In this document: positions 15,748 to 24,950 of the stretch, in pieces
How the letters are laid out: every line of letters starts with the position of its first letter
Numbering within the stretch: position 1 is the stretch's first letter
Assembly (NCBI RefSeq): GCF_014639535.1
Contig: NZ_BMGA01000001.1
Span: forward strand, 558,001-622,000
Reading direction: 5' to 3'
Length of the DNA: 64,000 bases
Origin: Flavobacterium palustre
Lineage (GTDB): Bacteria > Bacteroidota > Bacteroidia > Flavobacteriales > Flavobacteriaceae
Program-made: the position numbers and the translations under genes
The notes under the pieces: generated by a model
What the model saw: the letters and a program-made list of their open reading frames with translations, nothing else
Told to the model about the DNA's origin: nothing
Databases searched by the model: none

Positions 15748-16782
15748 TTATTTTTCTTCGTTAAACAGGTTTAACTTCTTCACCCAATTGGTTTTTTTCT
15801 CTAAAAGGAATAAATCCAAAAATAACAGCACAAAGGCAAATCCTAAAAACCATTGAAATTGGGATTGAAAATCGGCCATTTGAGTCGATTCAAATTCGGT
15901 TTTCTGAATATTATCTAATGTTTTCCTAATATACTCCACAACTTCTTTGGTATTATTTCCGCTTACATAACCTCCTTTAGTCGCTTTAGCTATAGCTTCT
16001 AAATCAGGTTGATTTAATTTGGTAATGACTACTTCGTCATTTTGATCTCTTTTATAACTTTGTACAACACCATTTACTCTTAACGGAATAGTTCCACCTT
16101 TTGGAGTTCCTATTCCCACTGTAACGATGCGCATTCCCAGTTTATTAGCTTCTTCGGCTGCATCCTGCGCTCCTTCGGAATGATCTTCTCCATCCGAAAT
16201 TAAAATCAATAACTTAGAAGTTTTGCTTTTTTCATCAAAATAAGTTGCCGATAATTTAATGGCCTCATCCAGCGAAGTTCCCCTGGAAGAAACAATATCA
16301 GTATTCATGCTTTGCAAAAACATCTTGGCTACACTATAATCGGTTGTGATAGGTAAAACCGGAAAAGCGCTTCCGGCATAAGCCACAATTCCTATTCGGT
16401 CACTCCCTAACTGATTGATAATTTGTGAAACTACTTGTTTACTTTTCTCCAATCTGTTGGGCGCTACATCTTCGGCAAGCATACTTTTAGAAACGTCCAT
16501 TGCAAAAACAATATCAATTCCTTCTCTTTTTACCGTTTCTAATTTTGTTCCAATTTTAGGATTAACCAATCCGATAATTAGTCCTAATAATGCCAAAACA
16601 AGCACTACCAATTTTAAAACAGGTTTAAAAACAGAACGCTCCGGACTTAGTTTTTTTATAATTTCCAAATCCCCAAATTCCTGTTGTTTTTTTCTTTTCC
16701 AATACATATTGAAAAGAAAAAGCAACACCACAAGAGGCAGTATAATAAGTAAGTACAAATATTTTTTTTCGTCTAATTCCAT
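15748..16782 (-). CDS. batB: BatB von Willebrand A-domain membrane protein
   Basis: BatB is a membrane-bound vWA protein that binds a metal through a MIDAS site and probably partners with the MoxR ATPase. The 344 residues show two N-terminal membrane helices (about 8-28 and 55-73), the MIDAS motif DVSKS (96-100) in IVFAMDVSKSMLAEDV, the downstream Thr and Asp blocks (SRGTSLDEA, ILISDGEDHSEGA), and a C-terminal helix near 310-328. It is separated from batA by 128 bp that hold two perfect or near-perfect hairpins. Confidence 0.93.
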   Translation of the reverse strand: MELDEKKYLYLLIILPLVVLLFLFNMYWKRKKQQEFGDLEIIKKLSPERSVFKPVLKLVVLVLALLGLIIGLVNPKIGTKLETVKREGIDIVFAMDVSKSMLAEDVAPNRLEKSKQVVSQIINQLGSDRIGIVAYAGSAFPVLPITTDYSVAKMFLQSMNTDIVSSRGTSLDEAIKLSATYFDEKSKTSKLLILISDGEDHSEGAQDAAEEANKLGMRIVTVGIGTPKGGTIPLRVNGVVQSYKRDQNDEVVITKLNQPDLEAIAKATKGGYVSGNNTKEVVEYIRKTLDNIQKTEFESTQMADFQSQFQWFLGFAFVLLFLDLFLLEKKTNWVKKLNLFNEEK

Positions 16783-16806
16783 AAATTATATAAATTCCAA
16801 TAAAAA

Positions 16807-16853
16807 AATTCCAAATTCCAAATTTCCATTCTAACCATTGGAATTTGGAATTT
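16807..16853. repeat. AATTCC-type inverted repeat between batA and batB
   Basis: AAATTCCAAATTCC (16807-16820) and GGAATTTGGAATTT (16840-16853) are 14-bp inverted arms with a 19-nt loop. The element lies in the batA-batB gap next to a second, longer hairpin. Confidence 0.75.
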
Positions 16854-16870
16854 AAAAAATTGATTTTTGT

Positions 16871-16919
16871 TTTATTTAAGAAATATTGAATTACTTAAAT
16901 TCAATATTTCTTAAATAAA
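16871..16919. repeat. Perfect 22-bp AT-rich hairpin overlapping the batA stop
   Basis: Arms 16871-16892 and 16898-16919 are perfect inverted copies with a 5-nt loop. The right arm runs into the last codons and stop of batA. On the minus-strand mRNA it would form a stable hairpin between batA and batB without a T-tract, so RNA processing or stability control is more likely than termination. Confidence 0.8.
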
Positions 16920-17912
16920 GCTTCTGTAAACCGTATTTCTCAATCCTATTTCGAGTAAAACTAAAAATCCGGCTAACCACACAAAAGCTCTGTATTTTTC
17001 GTCATAATCATAAAATTTCAACTCTTCTATTTCAGTTGTTTCCAGTTTATTAATCTCGGCATAAATTTCTTCCAACCTATTATTACTGGTAGCTCTAAAA
17101 TACCTTCCATCGGTTTTTTGAGCAATGCTTCGCATCAGTCGCTCATCGATTTCCACTTTCATCATTTGAAACAAAAACTCTCCATTGGCACCAATAGCAT
17201 AAGGAAACATTGCCATTCCATTGGTTCCAATTCCAATAGTATATACTTTTATTCCGTATTGTTTAGCAATATCGGCTGCCGTTTCCGGTTCTATAAAACC
17301 GGCATTATTAACACCATCAGTCAGTAAAATAATTACTTTACTCTTGGCCTGACTGTCCTTCAATCGGTTCACGGCTGTTGCTAATCCCATCCCAATTCCG
17401 GTTCCGTCCTGTAAAACATTATCGTATTTGATACTTCCTATAGCTTCTTCAACAATAGCTTTATCACTGGTTACAGGCGTTTTTGTATAAGCTTCAGAGG
17501 CATAAACCACTAATCCAATTCGATCATTAGGTCTTTGTTCCACAAAATCAATTGCCACTCTTTTCAAAGCTTCCATACGATTAGGCTTCAAATCCTTGGC
17601 AAGCATACTTCCTGAAACGTCCACCGCCATGACAATATCAATTCCTTTAGTAGTTTTGGTTTTATTACTGATATCTACTGTTCGGGGTCTTGCCATAGCC
17701 ACGATTAAAGAACTTAACGCTAATAATCGAAGCACATTCAAATAAGGCTTTAGCTTTGCTAATGTTGATGGCGAAGTTTTAAAACCTTTAATCGAACTCA
17801 CTTTTAAAGTTGCCGATTGCTGATTTTTCTTTAAAACCAACCAAATAACAGCCATTGGAATCAAAAGAAACAACCAAAAAAACTCCGGATTTAAAAAAGT
17901 TATTTTTGCCAT
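16911..17912 (-). CDS. batA: BatA von Willebrand A-domain membrane protein
   Basis: BatA is the second vWA partner of the operon. The 333 residues show membrane helices near 9-27 and 58-76, the MIDAS motif DVSGS (98-102) in IVMAVDVSGSMLAKDL, the later Asp block ILLTDGVNNAG, and a C-terminal helix (FVWLAGFLVLLEIGLR). The start overlaps the stop of the preceding gene by one base (TAATG), which points to translational coupling with the upstream membrane protein. The gene's stop lies inside a 22-bp perfect hairpin. Confidence 0.93.
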   Translation of the reverse strand: MAKITFLNPEFFWLFLLIPMAVIWLVLKKNQQSATLKVSSIKGFKTSPSTLAKLKPYLNVLRLLALSSLIVAMARPRTVDISNKTKTTKGIDIVMAVDVSGSMLAKDLKPNRMEALKRVAIDFVEQRPNDRIGLVVYASEAYTKTPVTSDKAIVEEAIGSIKYDNVLQDGTGIGMGLATAVNRLKDSQAKSKVIILLTDGVNNAGFIEPETAADIAKQYGIKVYTIGIGTNGMAMFPYAIGANGEFLFQMMKVEIDERLMRSIAQKTDGRYFRATSNNRLEEIYAEINKLETTEIEELKFYDYDEKYRAFVWLAGFLVLLEIGLRNTVYRSFI

Positions 17913-19543
17913 TATCTACTTTCTTGTTTTAATTCAACTGAGCTTAATACGCGCTCTGAAATTTCATTTGCATATTGATCACCTTCCTGATGTAAAATCA
18001 AAATTTGTTGTAATCCTCCTTCATGACTAAACAATAATACTTCATAATAAACTCTTTCTTTATCATTGGTTATTGGATTTTCTCTTGAAAAAGTTCCATA
18101 AGCTTTTAAACCGGAAACGCCTTCTCTGGTTTCATAATCCTCCTGTTTTACAATCATGTTTTGTGCTCCTTGCAATTCTAAAGTTTGCAGATACAGTTCC
18201 ATTGATTTTTTCAAATCAACCTGACCTTCCTGTTTGTATTTAAAAGTGGCAACCATCAAATAAAACTGATCTATCAAACTGCCATAAACAAAAGACTGCA
18301 TTTCTTTCACTAATGCCAAACCTTCTTTAGGCAATGTTTTGGTTAAATCGGTACGCACTAACACCTTAGGCGTTTCGATTTTTATTGCCGGATTTCCGTA
18401 CTCGCTCTTCACCCATTCGCCCTCAAGCAATTCTTTTGACGGATGCCCAATGATATTGTCTTTAACATAATCAAAACCTTTAGTTACCATCAGGAAAATA
18501 GTGGTTGCCATCAATAAGAAAACAACCGTTGCAATGGCTGTAATAATATTTTGCCTTCTTTTTTTCTTTAATTGAATCGCAATTTGTTTCTGTCTTTGTG
18601 CTTCGTTCAACAAAACGTCATCTTCAACAGCAACTTCTACCGGAATCGAACTGTCTAAGGTTAAAATTGCTTTTTGGATTTTATTTCGGTCTTCGGTAAT
18701 TTCAAATTCCAAAGGTTTGGATTTGGCAAATTTTACCAAATCGGCCTGTTTCAAAACTCTTTCCAGATTTACAATAGTTTCGGGAGTAAGCGTCATTTTC
18801 TTTTTCACAGAGGCGGCTCTTAATCCGGCAATCAACTCTGATGTTGTGCTTTCCATCGCCGGAATTTCTATGGCTTCTTCAATATAATTTCGGGCAATAT
18901 CAGTCAGTTCACTATAATACTCTTTTATTTCTCCTTTTTGCCAAAGCTCTTTCTTTTCTAAGTTATTCAACAAACTGGTGGCTTTTTCTATAGGAGTTTT
19001 ATAAACTTCTTCTTCTATTTTTTTCTTTTGCTTATGTTTTAAGAAGAAATATACTCCCGCAGCAATTATATGAATAAGCAAAAATCCCAAAAGGTATTTC
19101 CACCAGTTGCCAATAGAATCATTAGCCGGTTGAATCCCCTTAATGTCATACATTTTTTGTCTTAAAGTATCCACCTGAACATTGGCTACCTCAACGGGAA
19201 TAGACTCTGTTGAATACGTTTTATTATTGATAAGTACTTTGACACTGGGAATTACATAACGACCTGAATCAAATTGTGTTAATCCGTACTTTTTAATCAA
19301 CTCATAACGGTCGTTATTTTTTACGGTATCAACAGGATAAGACCGGATTACCTCAAGAGCACCAAAGTTTTTTAAATTTGGGAAAACCACCTTAGACAAA
19401 GTATCTACGGATGTTTTTAGTGTTAACTTAAACTCGGCACCAATTTTATTTTTTGTAGTATCGATACTGGTTGCTACTCTTTTTTGTTGCGCAACAATAG
19501 TGGTAGAAATCAGTAGTAATAAGAAGAATATCTGTTTTTTCAT
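17912..19543 (-). CDS. Bat-operon exported membrane protein, DUF4381/BatD-like
   Basis: I do not recognise a specific named function. The protein has a signal peptide (MKKQIFFLLLLISTTIVAQ), an exported beta-rich domain (about 20-140) resembling the BatD exported module, a membrane helix near 145-165 (WWKYLLGFLLIHIIAAGVYFF), a cytosolic helical region (about 170-300), a second helix (TAIATVVFLLMATTIFLMV) and a C-terminal domain of about 170 residues. An in-frame TTG at 19567 would add eight residues before the signal peptide, so the ATG at 19543 is the better start. It sits between the DUF58 gene and batA and overlaps batA by one base, a position usual for Bat operons in flavobacteria. Confidence 0.85.
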   Translation of the reverse strand: MKKQIFFLLLLISTTIVAQQKRVATSIDTTKNKIGAEFKLTLKTSVDTLSKVVFPNLKNFGALEVIRSYPVDTVKNNDRYELIKKYGLTQFDSGRYVIPSVKVLINNKTYSTESIPVEVANVQVDTLRQKMYDIKGIQPANDSIGNWWKYLLGFLLIHIIAAGVYFFLKHKQKKKIEEEVYKTPIEKATSLLNNLEKKELWQKGEIKEYYSELTDIARNYIEEAIEIPAMESTTSELIAGLRAASVKKKMTLTPETIVNLERVLKQADLVKFAKSKPLEFEITEDRNKIQKAILTLDSSIPVEVAVEDDVLLNEAQRQKQIAIQLKKKRRQNIITAIATVVFLLMATTIFLMVTKGFDYVKDNIIGHPSKELLEGEWVKSEYGNPAIKIETPKVLVRTDLTKTLPKEGLALVKEMQSFVYGSLIDQFYLMVATFKYKQEGQVDLKKSMELYLQTLELQGAQNMIVKQEDYETREGVSGLKAYGTFSRENPITNDKERVYYEVLLFSHEGGLQQILILHQEGDQYANEISERVLSSVELKQESR

Positions 19544-19600
19544 GTTTTTAAAACATTTGTTTTTCAACTCCTTCTTTTTAGGAAGGCTGGGTAGGGATTC

Positions 19601-20464
19601 TTACCTCGATTTAAAATAACCCAATAATTTAGTTACATAGCTTTCATCAACTCTTGTATTTACTACGCCAGAACCCGATTTACTGAAAGTTTCTTTGAAA
19701 TAATTCAGCTGATCATGATAATACTTTTCATAATTCATTCGAACTGCCTTAGAACCGGTATCAATCAATTGCATTTCGCCCGTTTCGGCATCCAGCATGG
19801 GAACCATTCCCAAATTGGGCATTTTTTGTTCACGAATGTCATACACTCTAATTCCTGTAATATCATGTTTTTTTGCAGCAATTTTCAAAGTTTGCTCATA
19901 ATCATCCGACATAAAATCGGAAATCATAAATACAATGGCTTTCTTTTTTTGCGTACTCGACAAAAATTTCAATGCCTGGGCAATATCAGTTTTATGGCTT
20001 TTAGGTTCGAATTCTATCAATTCACGAATAATACGTAAAACGTGTGATCTTCCTTTTTTGGGCGGAATATATAATTCGATTTGGTCAGAAAACAAAATCA
20101 AGCCAATTTTATCATTGTTTTGTGTAGCCGAAAAAGCCATCGTTGCAGCAATCTCTGTTACGATGTCTTTTTTAAATTGGTTTTTAGAACCAAAACTTTC
20201 CGAACCCGAAATATCCACCATTAACATCATGGTTAATTCGCGTTCTTCTTCAAAAACTTTTACGTGTGCTTCATTGTAGCGGGCAGTAACATTCCAATCA
20301 ATATTTCGAATATCATCTCCATATTGGTATTGACGCACTTCGCTAAAAGTCATTCCACGTCCTTTGAAAGAAGTATGATATTCCCCTGAGAAGATATGAT
20401 CACTCAATCTTCGGGTTTTGATTTCTATTTTTCGTACTTTTTTTAAAAGCTCTTTTGTATCCAT
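19601..20464 (-). CDS. DUF58 family protein with vWA-like fold
   Basis: DUF58 proteins are regular partners of MoxR ATPases. The 287 residues contain the hallmark segment GDDIRNIDWNVTARYNEAHVKVFEEERE (about residues 49-76) and a MIDAS-like DISGS motif (MMLMVDISGSESFG). No signal peptide or membrane helix is seen, so it should be cytosolic. It lies between moxR and the membrane components of the Bat operon, 89 nt after moxR. It may connect the ATPase to the vWA membrane proteins; this is inferred from the conserved gene order. Confidence 0.93.
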   Translation of the reverse strand: MDTKELLKKVRKIEIKTRRLSDHIFSGEYHTSFKGRGMTFSEVRQYQYGDDIRNIDWNVTARYNEAHVKVFEEERELTMMLMVDISGSESFGSKNQFKKDIVTEIAATMAFSATQNNDKIGLILFSDQIELYIPPKKGRSHVLRIIRELIEFEPKSHKTDIAQALKFLSSTQKKKAIVFMISDFMSDDYEQTLKIAAKKHDITGIRVYDIREQKMPNLGMVPMLDAETGEMQLIDTGSKAVRMNYEKYYHDQLNYFKETFSKSGSGVVNTRVDESYVTKLLGYFKSR

Positions 20465-20473
20465 TTTTTTCAG

Positions 20474-20500
20474 TGGTCAGTGATCAATGAGCAGTGGTCA
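20474..20500. repeat. Direct repeat CAGTGGTCAGT in moxR-DUF58 gap
   Basis: The 11-mer CAGTGGTCAGT occurs twice, about 20 nt apart, in the 89-bp gap between moxR and the DUF58 gene. Related words (CACTGCAAACTGAACACT, CTGACTACTGAACACT) occur in the gap before the YraN gene at about 35665-35705. Confidence 0.6.
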
Positions 20501-20553
20501 GTCATTTTAGCAGCCTAAACTGCTGACTTAACACTGAATACTGCAAACTCAAT

Positions 20554-21558
20554 TTAAGGTACTTCTACTTCATTGATGATTTTGTTGATAATATCAACAG
20601 AAGTGATGTTCTCGGCTTCGGCTTCATAAGTTACGCCAACTCTATGACGCAATACATCATGAACCACAGCACGAACATCTTCAGGAATTACATATCCTCT
20701 GCGTTTGATAAAAGCATAACATTTAGCCGCATTAGCTAAATTAATACTACCACGAGGTGAAGAACCAAAACTGATTAATGGTTTCAAATCAGCCAGTTTG
20801 TATTTTTCAGGGTAACGAGTAGCAAAAATAATATCCAGAATGTATTTCTCGATTTTTTCGTCCATATACACTTCACGTACTGCTTCCTGCGCACGTAAAA
20901 TTTGCTCGATAGAAACTACCTGATTTACCTTATCATAACTTCCTGTCAGGTTTTGACGAATTACCAAACGTTCTTCATCCATTTTTGGATAATCAATTAC
21001 CGTTTTTAACATAAAACGATCGACTTGCGCTTCCGGCAATTGATAGGTTCCTTCTTGCTCGATTGGATTTTGCGTAGCTAAAACCAAAAACGGTTTTTCA
21101 AGTTTAAATGTAGTATCGCCAATAGTAACCTGCTTTTCCTGCATAGCCTCTAACAATGCAGATTGTACCTTTGCCGGAGCACGGTTAATCTCATCGGCAA
21201 GAACGAAATTAGCAAAAATAGGTCCTTTTTTTATCGAGAATTCATTTTGTTTAATGTTATAAATCATTGTCCCTACAACATCGGCAGGCAATAAATCCGG
21301 TGTAAACTGGATTCGGCTAAACGAACCATGAACCGCTTTAGAAAGCGTATTAATCGCTAAAGTTTTAGCTAATCCCGGAACACCTTCCAGTAAAATATGT
21401 CCCTGACCTAATAATCCAATCAATAATCGTTCAACCATGTGCTTTTGACCCACAATCACCTTGTTCATTTCCATAGTAAGAAGATCGATAAAAGCACTCT
21501 CTCTTTCTATCTTTTCATTGATTGCTCTAATGTCTAAAGTCGCTGTATTCTCTTCCAT
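20554..21558 (-). CDS. moxR: MoxR-family AAA+ ATPase (first gene of Bat operon)
   Basis: MoxR ATPases act as chaperones for metal insertion or complex assembly together with vWA proteins. The 334 residues have a Walker A GVPGLAKT, Walker B LADEIN followed by RAPAKVQSALLEAMQEKQV, sensor 1 LATQNPIEQEGTYQLPEAQVDRFM and a lid region near the C-terminus (FGSSPRGSINLANAAKCYAF). It is the first gene of the minus-strand operon running moxR, DUF58, membrane protein, batA, batB, batC, batD, batE. Its promoter should lie in the 382-bp AT-rich gap upstream, but no exact TAnnTTTG box was found there. Confidence 0.96.
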   Translation of the reverse strand: MEENTATLDIRAINEKIERESAFIDLLTMEMNKVIVGQKHMVERLLIGLLGQGHILLEGVPGLAKTLAINTLSKAVHGSFSRIQFTPDLLPADVVGTMIYNIKQNEFSIKKGPIFANFVLADEINRAPAKVQSALLEAMQEKQVTIGDTTFKLEKPFLVLATQNPIEQEGTYQLPEAQVDRFMLKTVIDYPKMDEERLVIRQNLTGSYDKVNQVVSIEQILRAQEAVREVYMDEKIEKYILDIIFATRYPEKYKLADLKPLISFGSSPRGSINLANAAKCYAFIKRRGYVIPEDVRAVVHDVLRHRVGVTYEAEAENITSVDIINKIINEVEVP

Positions 21559-21940
21559 AAAATTATTTTTAATCTCTTGAATTTAATGCCTTAGTTTTGA
21601 GAGTGCAAATTGAATTTTTTTTTAAAGGTAAGATGTTAAAAAATGGTTAAAACTTCTGCCAATACTGCAATTTTAAGGACGAATTATGATACAATTTCCA
21701 TAATTTTAAGAACTTTAAGATTTATACTTTTAAATACTTAAACAATTGTTTTTATTCCAACAAAAAACATTGAAAAACAAAAGTTAAACATCACAAATTA
21801 AACACATTACAACCTTACTATCCTCAAACAACAGCACTCTTTTTAATTAATCTAAAAAAAGGAAAAACTTTTAATTTGACTTTTACTCAGTATCTGGCCT
21901 CTTTAAAGTTTTTTAAGAATTCCAATCTATTAAAAAAAAC
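21559..21940. other. AT-rich gap between divergent moxR and SDR genes
   Basis: No gene was found in these 382 bp. The only structure seen is a small inverted repeat, AATTATG (21682-21688) and CATAATT (21699-21705). The gap must carry the promoters of both divergent genes; none could be assigned with confidence. Confidence 0.5.
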
Positions 21941-22693
21941 ATGAATAAAACAGTATTAATAACAGGAGCTACCAGCGGAATTGGAAAAGCAACTGCTCAA
22001 ATTTTAGCTAAAAACAACTACAATATTATTATTTGCGGAAGACGCGGAGACCGATTGGAGGAACTTCAAAAAAAGCTTAGTTCATTCGCAAATGTTCACT
22101 GCCTTCAATTTGATATCCGAAATAAAGAAAGCGTTTTTGAAAAAATAAACTCGCTCCCGGAATCTTTTTCCAAAATAGATATCTTAATTAATAATGCGGG
22201 AAATGCTCATGGTCTGGATCCTATTCAGGAAGGAAATATTGACGACTGGGAAGCTATGATTGACATTAACATAAAAGGACTTTTATATGTTTCGAAAGCG
22301 ATAATTCCAAAAATGATTGCCCAAAAATCAGGACATATTATCAATATTGGTTCTACGGCAGCCAAGCAGGTTTATCCTAACGGAAATGTGTATTGTGCTA
22401 CTAAACACGCCGTTGATGCCATCAATAAAAGCATGAAAATGGATTTGAATCCATACGGAATTCGGGTTGGAGCCATCCATCCGGGACTGGTAGAAACCGA
22501 ATTCAGTCAGGTGCGTTTTAAAGGTGATAACGAAAAAGCTGCGAATGTTTATAAAGGTTTTACCCCTCTAAAAGCCGAAGATATAGCCGATATTATTCAT
22601 TTTGTCATCTCAAGACCTTATCACGTTAACATCTCAGATTTAGTTGTGATGTGTACAGCGCAAGGTTCGGCAACTATTATTCAAAGAGATTAA
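21941..22693 (+). CDS. Short-chain dehydrogenase/reductase (YdfG-like)
   Basis: This cytosolic NAD(P)-dependent oxidoreductase has the classical SDR layout over 250 residues: the cofactor loop TGATSGIG near the N-terminus, an Arg-Arg pair in CGRRGDRLEEL that favours NADP(H), the NNAG motif, catalytic Ser in INIGSTAAK and the YCATK active site, followed by HPGLVETEFSQVRF. The last block resembles the YdfG/serine 3-dehydrogenase group, whose members reduce or oxidise 3-hydroxy acids. The natural substrate cannot be told. A strong terminator follows the stop. Confidence 0.92.
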   Translation: MNKTVLITGATSGIGKATAQILAKNNYNIIICGRRGDRLEELQKKLSSFANVHCLQFDIRNKESVFEKINSLPESFSKIDILINNAGNAHGLDPIQEGNIDDWEAMIDINIKGLLYVSKAIIPKMIAQKSGHIINIGSTAAKQVYPNGNVYCATKHAVDAINKSMKMDLNPYGIRVGAIHPGLVETEFSQVRFKGDNEKAANVYKGFTPLKAEDIADIIHFVISRPYHVNISDLVVMCTAQGSATIIQRD

Positions 22694-22704
22694 TTTTCAT
22701 AAAA

Positions 22705-22733
22705 AAACAGCTCCGGATTGGAGCTGTTTTGCT
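22705..22733 (+). terminator. Intrinsic terminator after the SDR gene
   Basis: AAACAGCTCC (22705-22714) and GGAGCTGTTT (22720-22729) form a perfect 10-bp stem with a 5-nt loop and flanking A and T runs. It lies between convergent genes and may serve both. Confidence 0.85.
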
Positions 22734-22757
22734 TTCATATTACTATTTCTCCAATAA

Positions 22758-23582
22758 TTATGGCACAGCGTCTAAAGTAACAGCACCCAAATCCTTCACT
22801 TCTCCATTTACAACCACCACGTCTGTTATTGTTTTCACAGCTTTTCCTGAAGCCACATCCGGAGTAAGTTTTACAGTATAAGTTCCTGCCGGTACACCAT
22901 TTAATTGAAACATTCCTGTTTCTTCATTAGCAAAAGCAGCAATAGTTGTATCGCCTACCGATACCGAAACTTCAACCTGATAACCTTCAAGAACAGGATC
23001 AATCACACCTTTTATTACACCTGAAGTAGCCGTAGCTGAAACACGTATTACCGGTTTTAAATTATAAATACCAGAACCTCCTGCCATTACAATCGATTTA
23101 GCTACATCAAAGTCCAAAAGAAATTCATAAGTAGCTCCGGCCTGCAAAGTTTGATTCACCATTAACTTCAACCCTGACTGCTGAGCACTTGGCGTATTCA
23201 ATTCTATTACCTCATCACCTTTAACAAGGGTATTATCATCTCCTAAAACCAATCGAATTTGACCCACAAATCCGGCAGGGACTAAATTATCAGCCAATAA
23301 AAGACTTACTCCTCCTGTTAAATCTAATAAATTATATACTCCGGGTGTGAATTCATCACTTACGATACTTACCCAACCTTCATCTCCTGAATCGCTGGAA
23401 GTCTTCATCATAATATCCTGTACATCAATATTTACTTCATCATAATCTCCGGGAGCATCAGTCATTCGAACCACCATTCTTGCGGTTTGGTTACTGTCGT
23501 CATTATCATTACATGCTGTAAAAAAAGTAGCTAAAAGAACAATGACAAAAAACAATTGGGGGCAAAATTTAATCTTTTTCAT
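22758..23582 (-). CDS. DUF4382 lipoprotein
   Basis: The protein is a lipoprotein: its signal peptide ends in a lipobox FTAC with the modified Cys at residue 24, followed by the acidic stretch NDNDDSN, which resembles a surface-export signal of flavobacterial lipoproteins. A DUF4382 domain follows (about residues 34-180, starting MVVRMTDAPGDYDEVNIDVQDI) and then a carboxypeptidase-regulatory-like beta domain (about 188-272). It should sit in the outer membrane. Function is unknown. The gene is convergent with the SDR gene and has no obvious operon partner. Confidence 0.88.
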   Translation of the reverse strand: MKKIKFCPQLFFVIVLLATFFTACNDNDDSNQTARMVVRMTDAPGDYDEVNIDVQDIMMKTSSDSGDEGWVSIVSDEFTPGVYNLLDLTGGVSLLLADNLVPAGFVGQIRLVLGDDNTLVKGDEVIELNTPSAQQSGLKLMVNQTLQAGATYEFLLDFDVAKSIVMAGGSGIYNLKPVIRVSATATSGVIKGVIDPVLEGYQVEVSVSVGDTTIAAFANEETGMFQLNGVPAGTYTVKLTPDVASGKAVKTITDVVVVNGEVKDLGAVTLDAVP

Positions 23583-23690
23583 TTTTTCTTATTTGTTTAA
23601 AATTAGTATATTCACAACGCAATAAGAACAAAAAAATTGCTGAATCAACGTTGTTTTTTCAAGATATAAAATCGTAAATCTTATTTTCAA

Positions 23691-24830
23691 ATGATTAACA
23701 AACGACTTTTAATAAAGAATTTGCTTGCTCATAACGACGAAAATAGTTTTTACGACAAAAAACGTCAGTTAAATTTACACACAAAAGAAGGGAAATCCAA
23801 ATTTTTAAAGCATATATGTGCCCTTTCTAATTCAAATCCAGCCAATAACTCCTATATAGTGGTTGGGGTCGAAGATCAGGATAATGAAATTATAGGAGTC
23901 GATTTTTTTGACGACAGTCACATTCAAAATCTCATCAATGCGTATTTAGAAAATCCGCCTAAAATTCAGTATGAAAACGTGCCTTTCCCTAATCTGCCTA
24001 AGGACAAGGTAATTGGTCTGGTAACTATTAAACCCAAAAATAAAATTTCGTCGTTCAAAAAGGGAATTCACACTATTCCGGCTCATAGTGTTTTTATCCG
24101 ACGCGGCAGCAATACCACGCCTACCGAAGATAAAATTGAAAAAAACTACCTGAATACCGAAACCGTAATTGATCTCGAAAACAATTCGCGCAACAACATT
24201 AAATACACCCTTGACGGCGTTTTCGATTTCATCAATTTCAGACACAAAGATATGGCAACGAAATATAAGGTTTTCAAAGAACTCTTTATCATTTGCTGGG
24301 CCGGAATTCCTAAAACCGTTCGGGATAAAACTTTCTTGTCCCGTGTAGATATTGAACTCATTAACGAACACATCAAACTGTTTTATTCAGCTCAGGATGT
24401 TGTTACTATTTCGTCTGACGAAGATACTTTTACCATTACCGAATATGTTCCACTGGGTTTAAACGACAAAACCAGTTATTATCCGCTGGAACAGCAAACC
24501 ATTTATTTTTTCGAAAATGGTTATTACAAAATAGAAAGCAAAATGCTGTTTGAACCACCAGCATTCAATAAAAAAATGCTTTTTCATATCTACAATAACA
24601 ATCAGGCATTAATCAATAAACTTAAAAAAGAAATGCAACTCACTAACCGGGAACTAAAAGATCTCGAAAATTTGCCTTCAACCTTTATGATTTGTTACCT
24701 CAACGGTTTTGAGGATGCCAAAAGAAAATTAATTGAAGCCAAAACTTTCTTAAAACCCTTTCCTTCAGTGTATTTGTCTTTCAAAGAAGCCATGAGGGTA
24801 TTGCGAAAAATGAAATACGATGTTCGTTAA
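23691..24830 (+). CDS. AlbA_2/Schlafen-type putative DNA-binding protein
   Basis: The N-terminal part (about residues 15-140) looks like the AlbA_2 (Schlafen-like divergent AAA_4) domain: HICALSNSNPANNSYIVVGVEDQDNEIIGVD, then VIGLVTIKPKNKISSFKKGIHTIPAHSVFIRRGSNTTPT. The classical nucleic-acid-facing end motif is FIRRGSNTTPT. The remaining 240 residues are helical and match nothing I recognise. The protein is 379 residues, lacks a signal peptide and should be cytosolic. Some relatives act in transcription control or RNA cleavage; no activity can be assigned here. It stands alone on the plus strand. Confidence 0.7.
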   Translation: MINKRLLIKNLLAHNDENSFYDKKRQLNLHTKEGKSKFLKHICALSNSNPANNSYIVVGVEDQDNEIIGVDFFDDSHIQNLINAYLENPPKIQYENVPFPNLPKDKVIGLVTIKPKNKISSFKKGIHTIPAHSVFIRRGSNTTPTEDKIEKNYLNTETVIDLENNSRNNIKYTLDGVFDFINFRHKDMATKYKVFKELFIICWAGIPKTVRDKTFLSRVDIELINEHIKLFYSAQDVVTISSDEDTFTITEYVPLGLNDKTSYYPLEQQTIYFFENGYYKIESKMLFEPPAFNKKMLFHIYNNNQALINKLKKEMQLTNRELKDLENLPSTFMICYLNGFEDAKRKLIEAKTFLKPFPSVYLSFKEAMRVLRKMKYDVR

Positions 24831-24950
24831 TTTTAAACTGAACCCACAAAAACTGAATTCTTAAAAGACAAAAAAACAGAAAGCCACTCCTTTTTTTATC
24901 ACTTTTAGCTATTTTTATTATATTACCATATTAAAAGTACCGTTTAAAAA

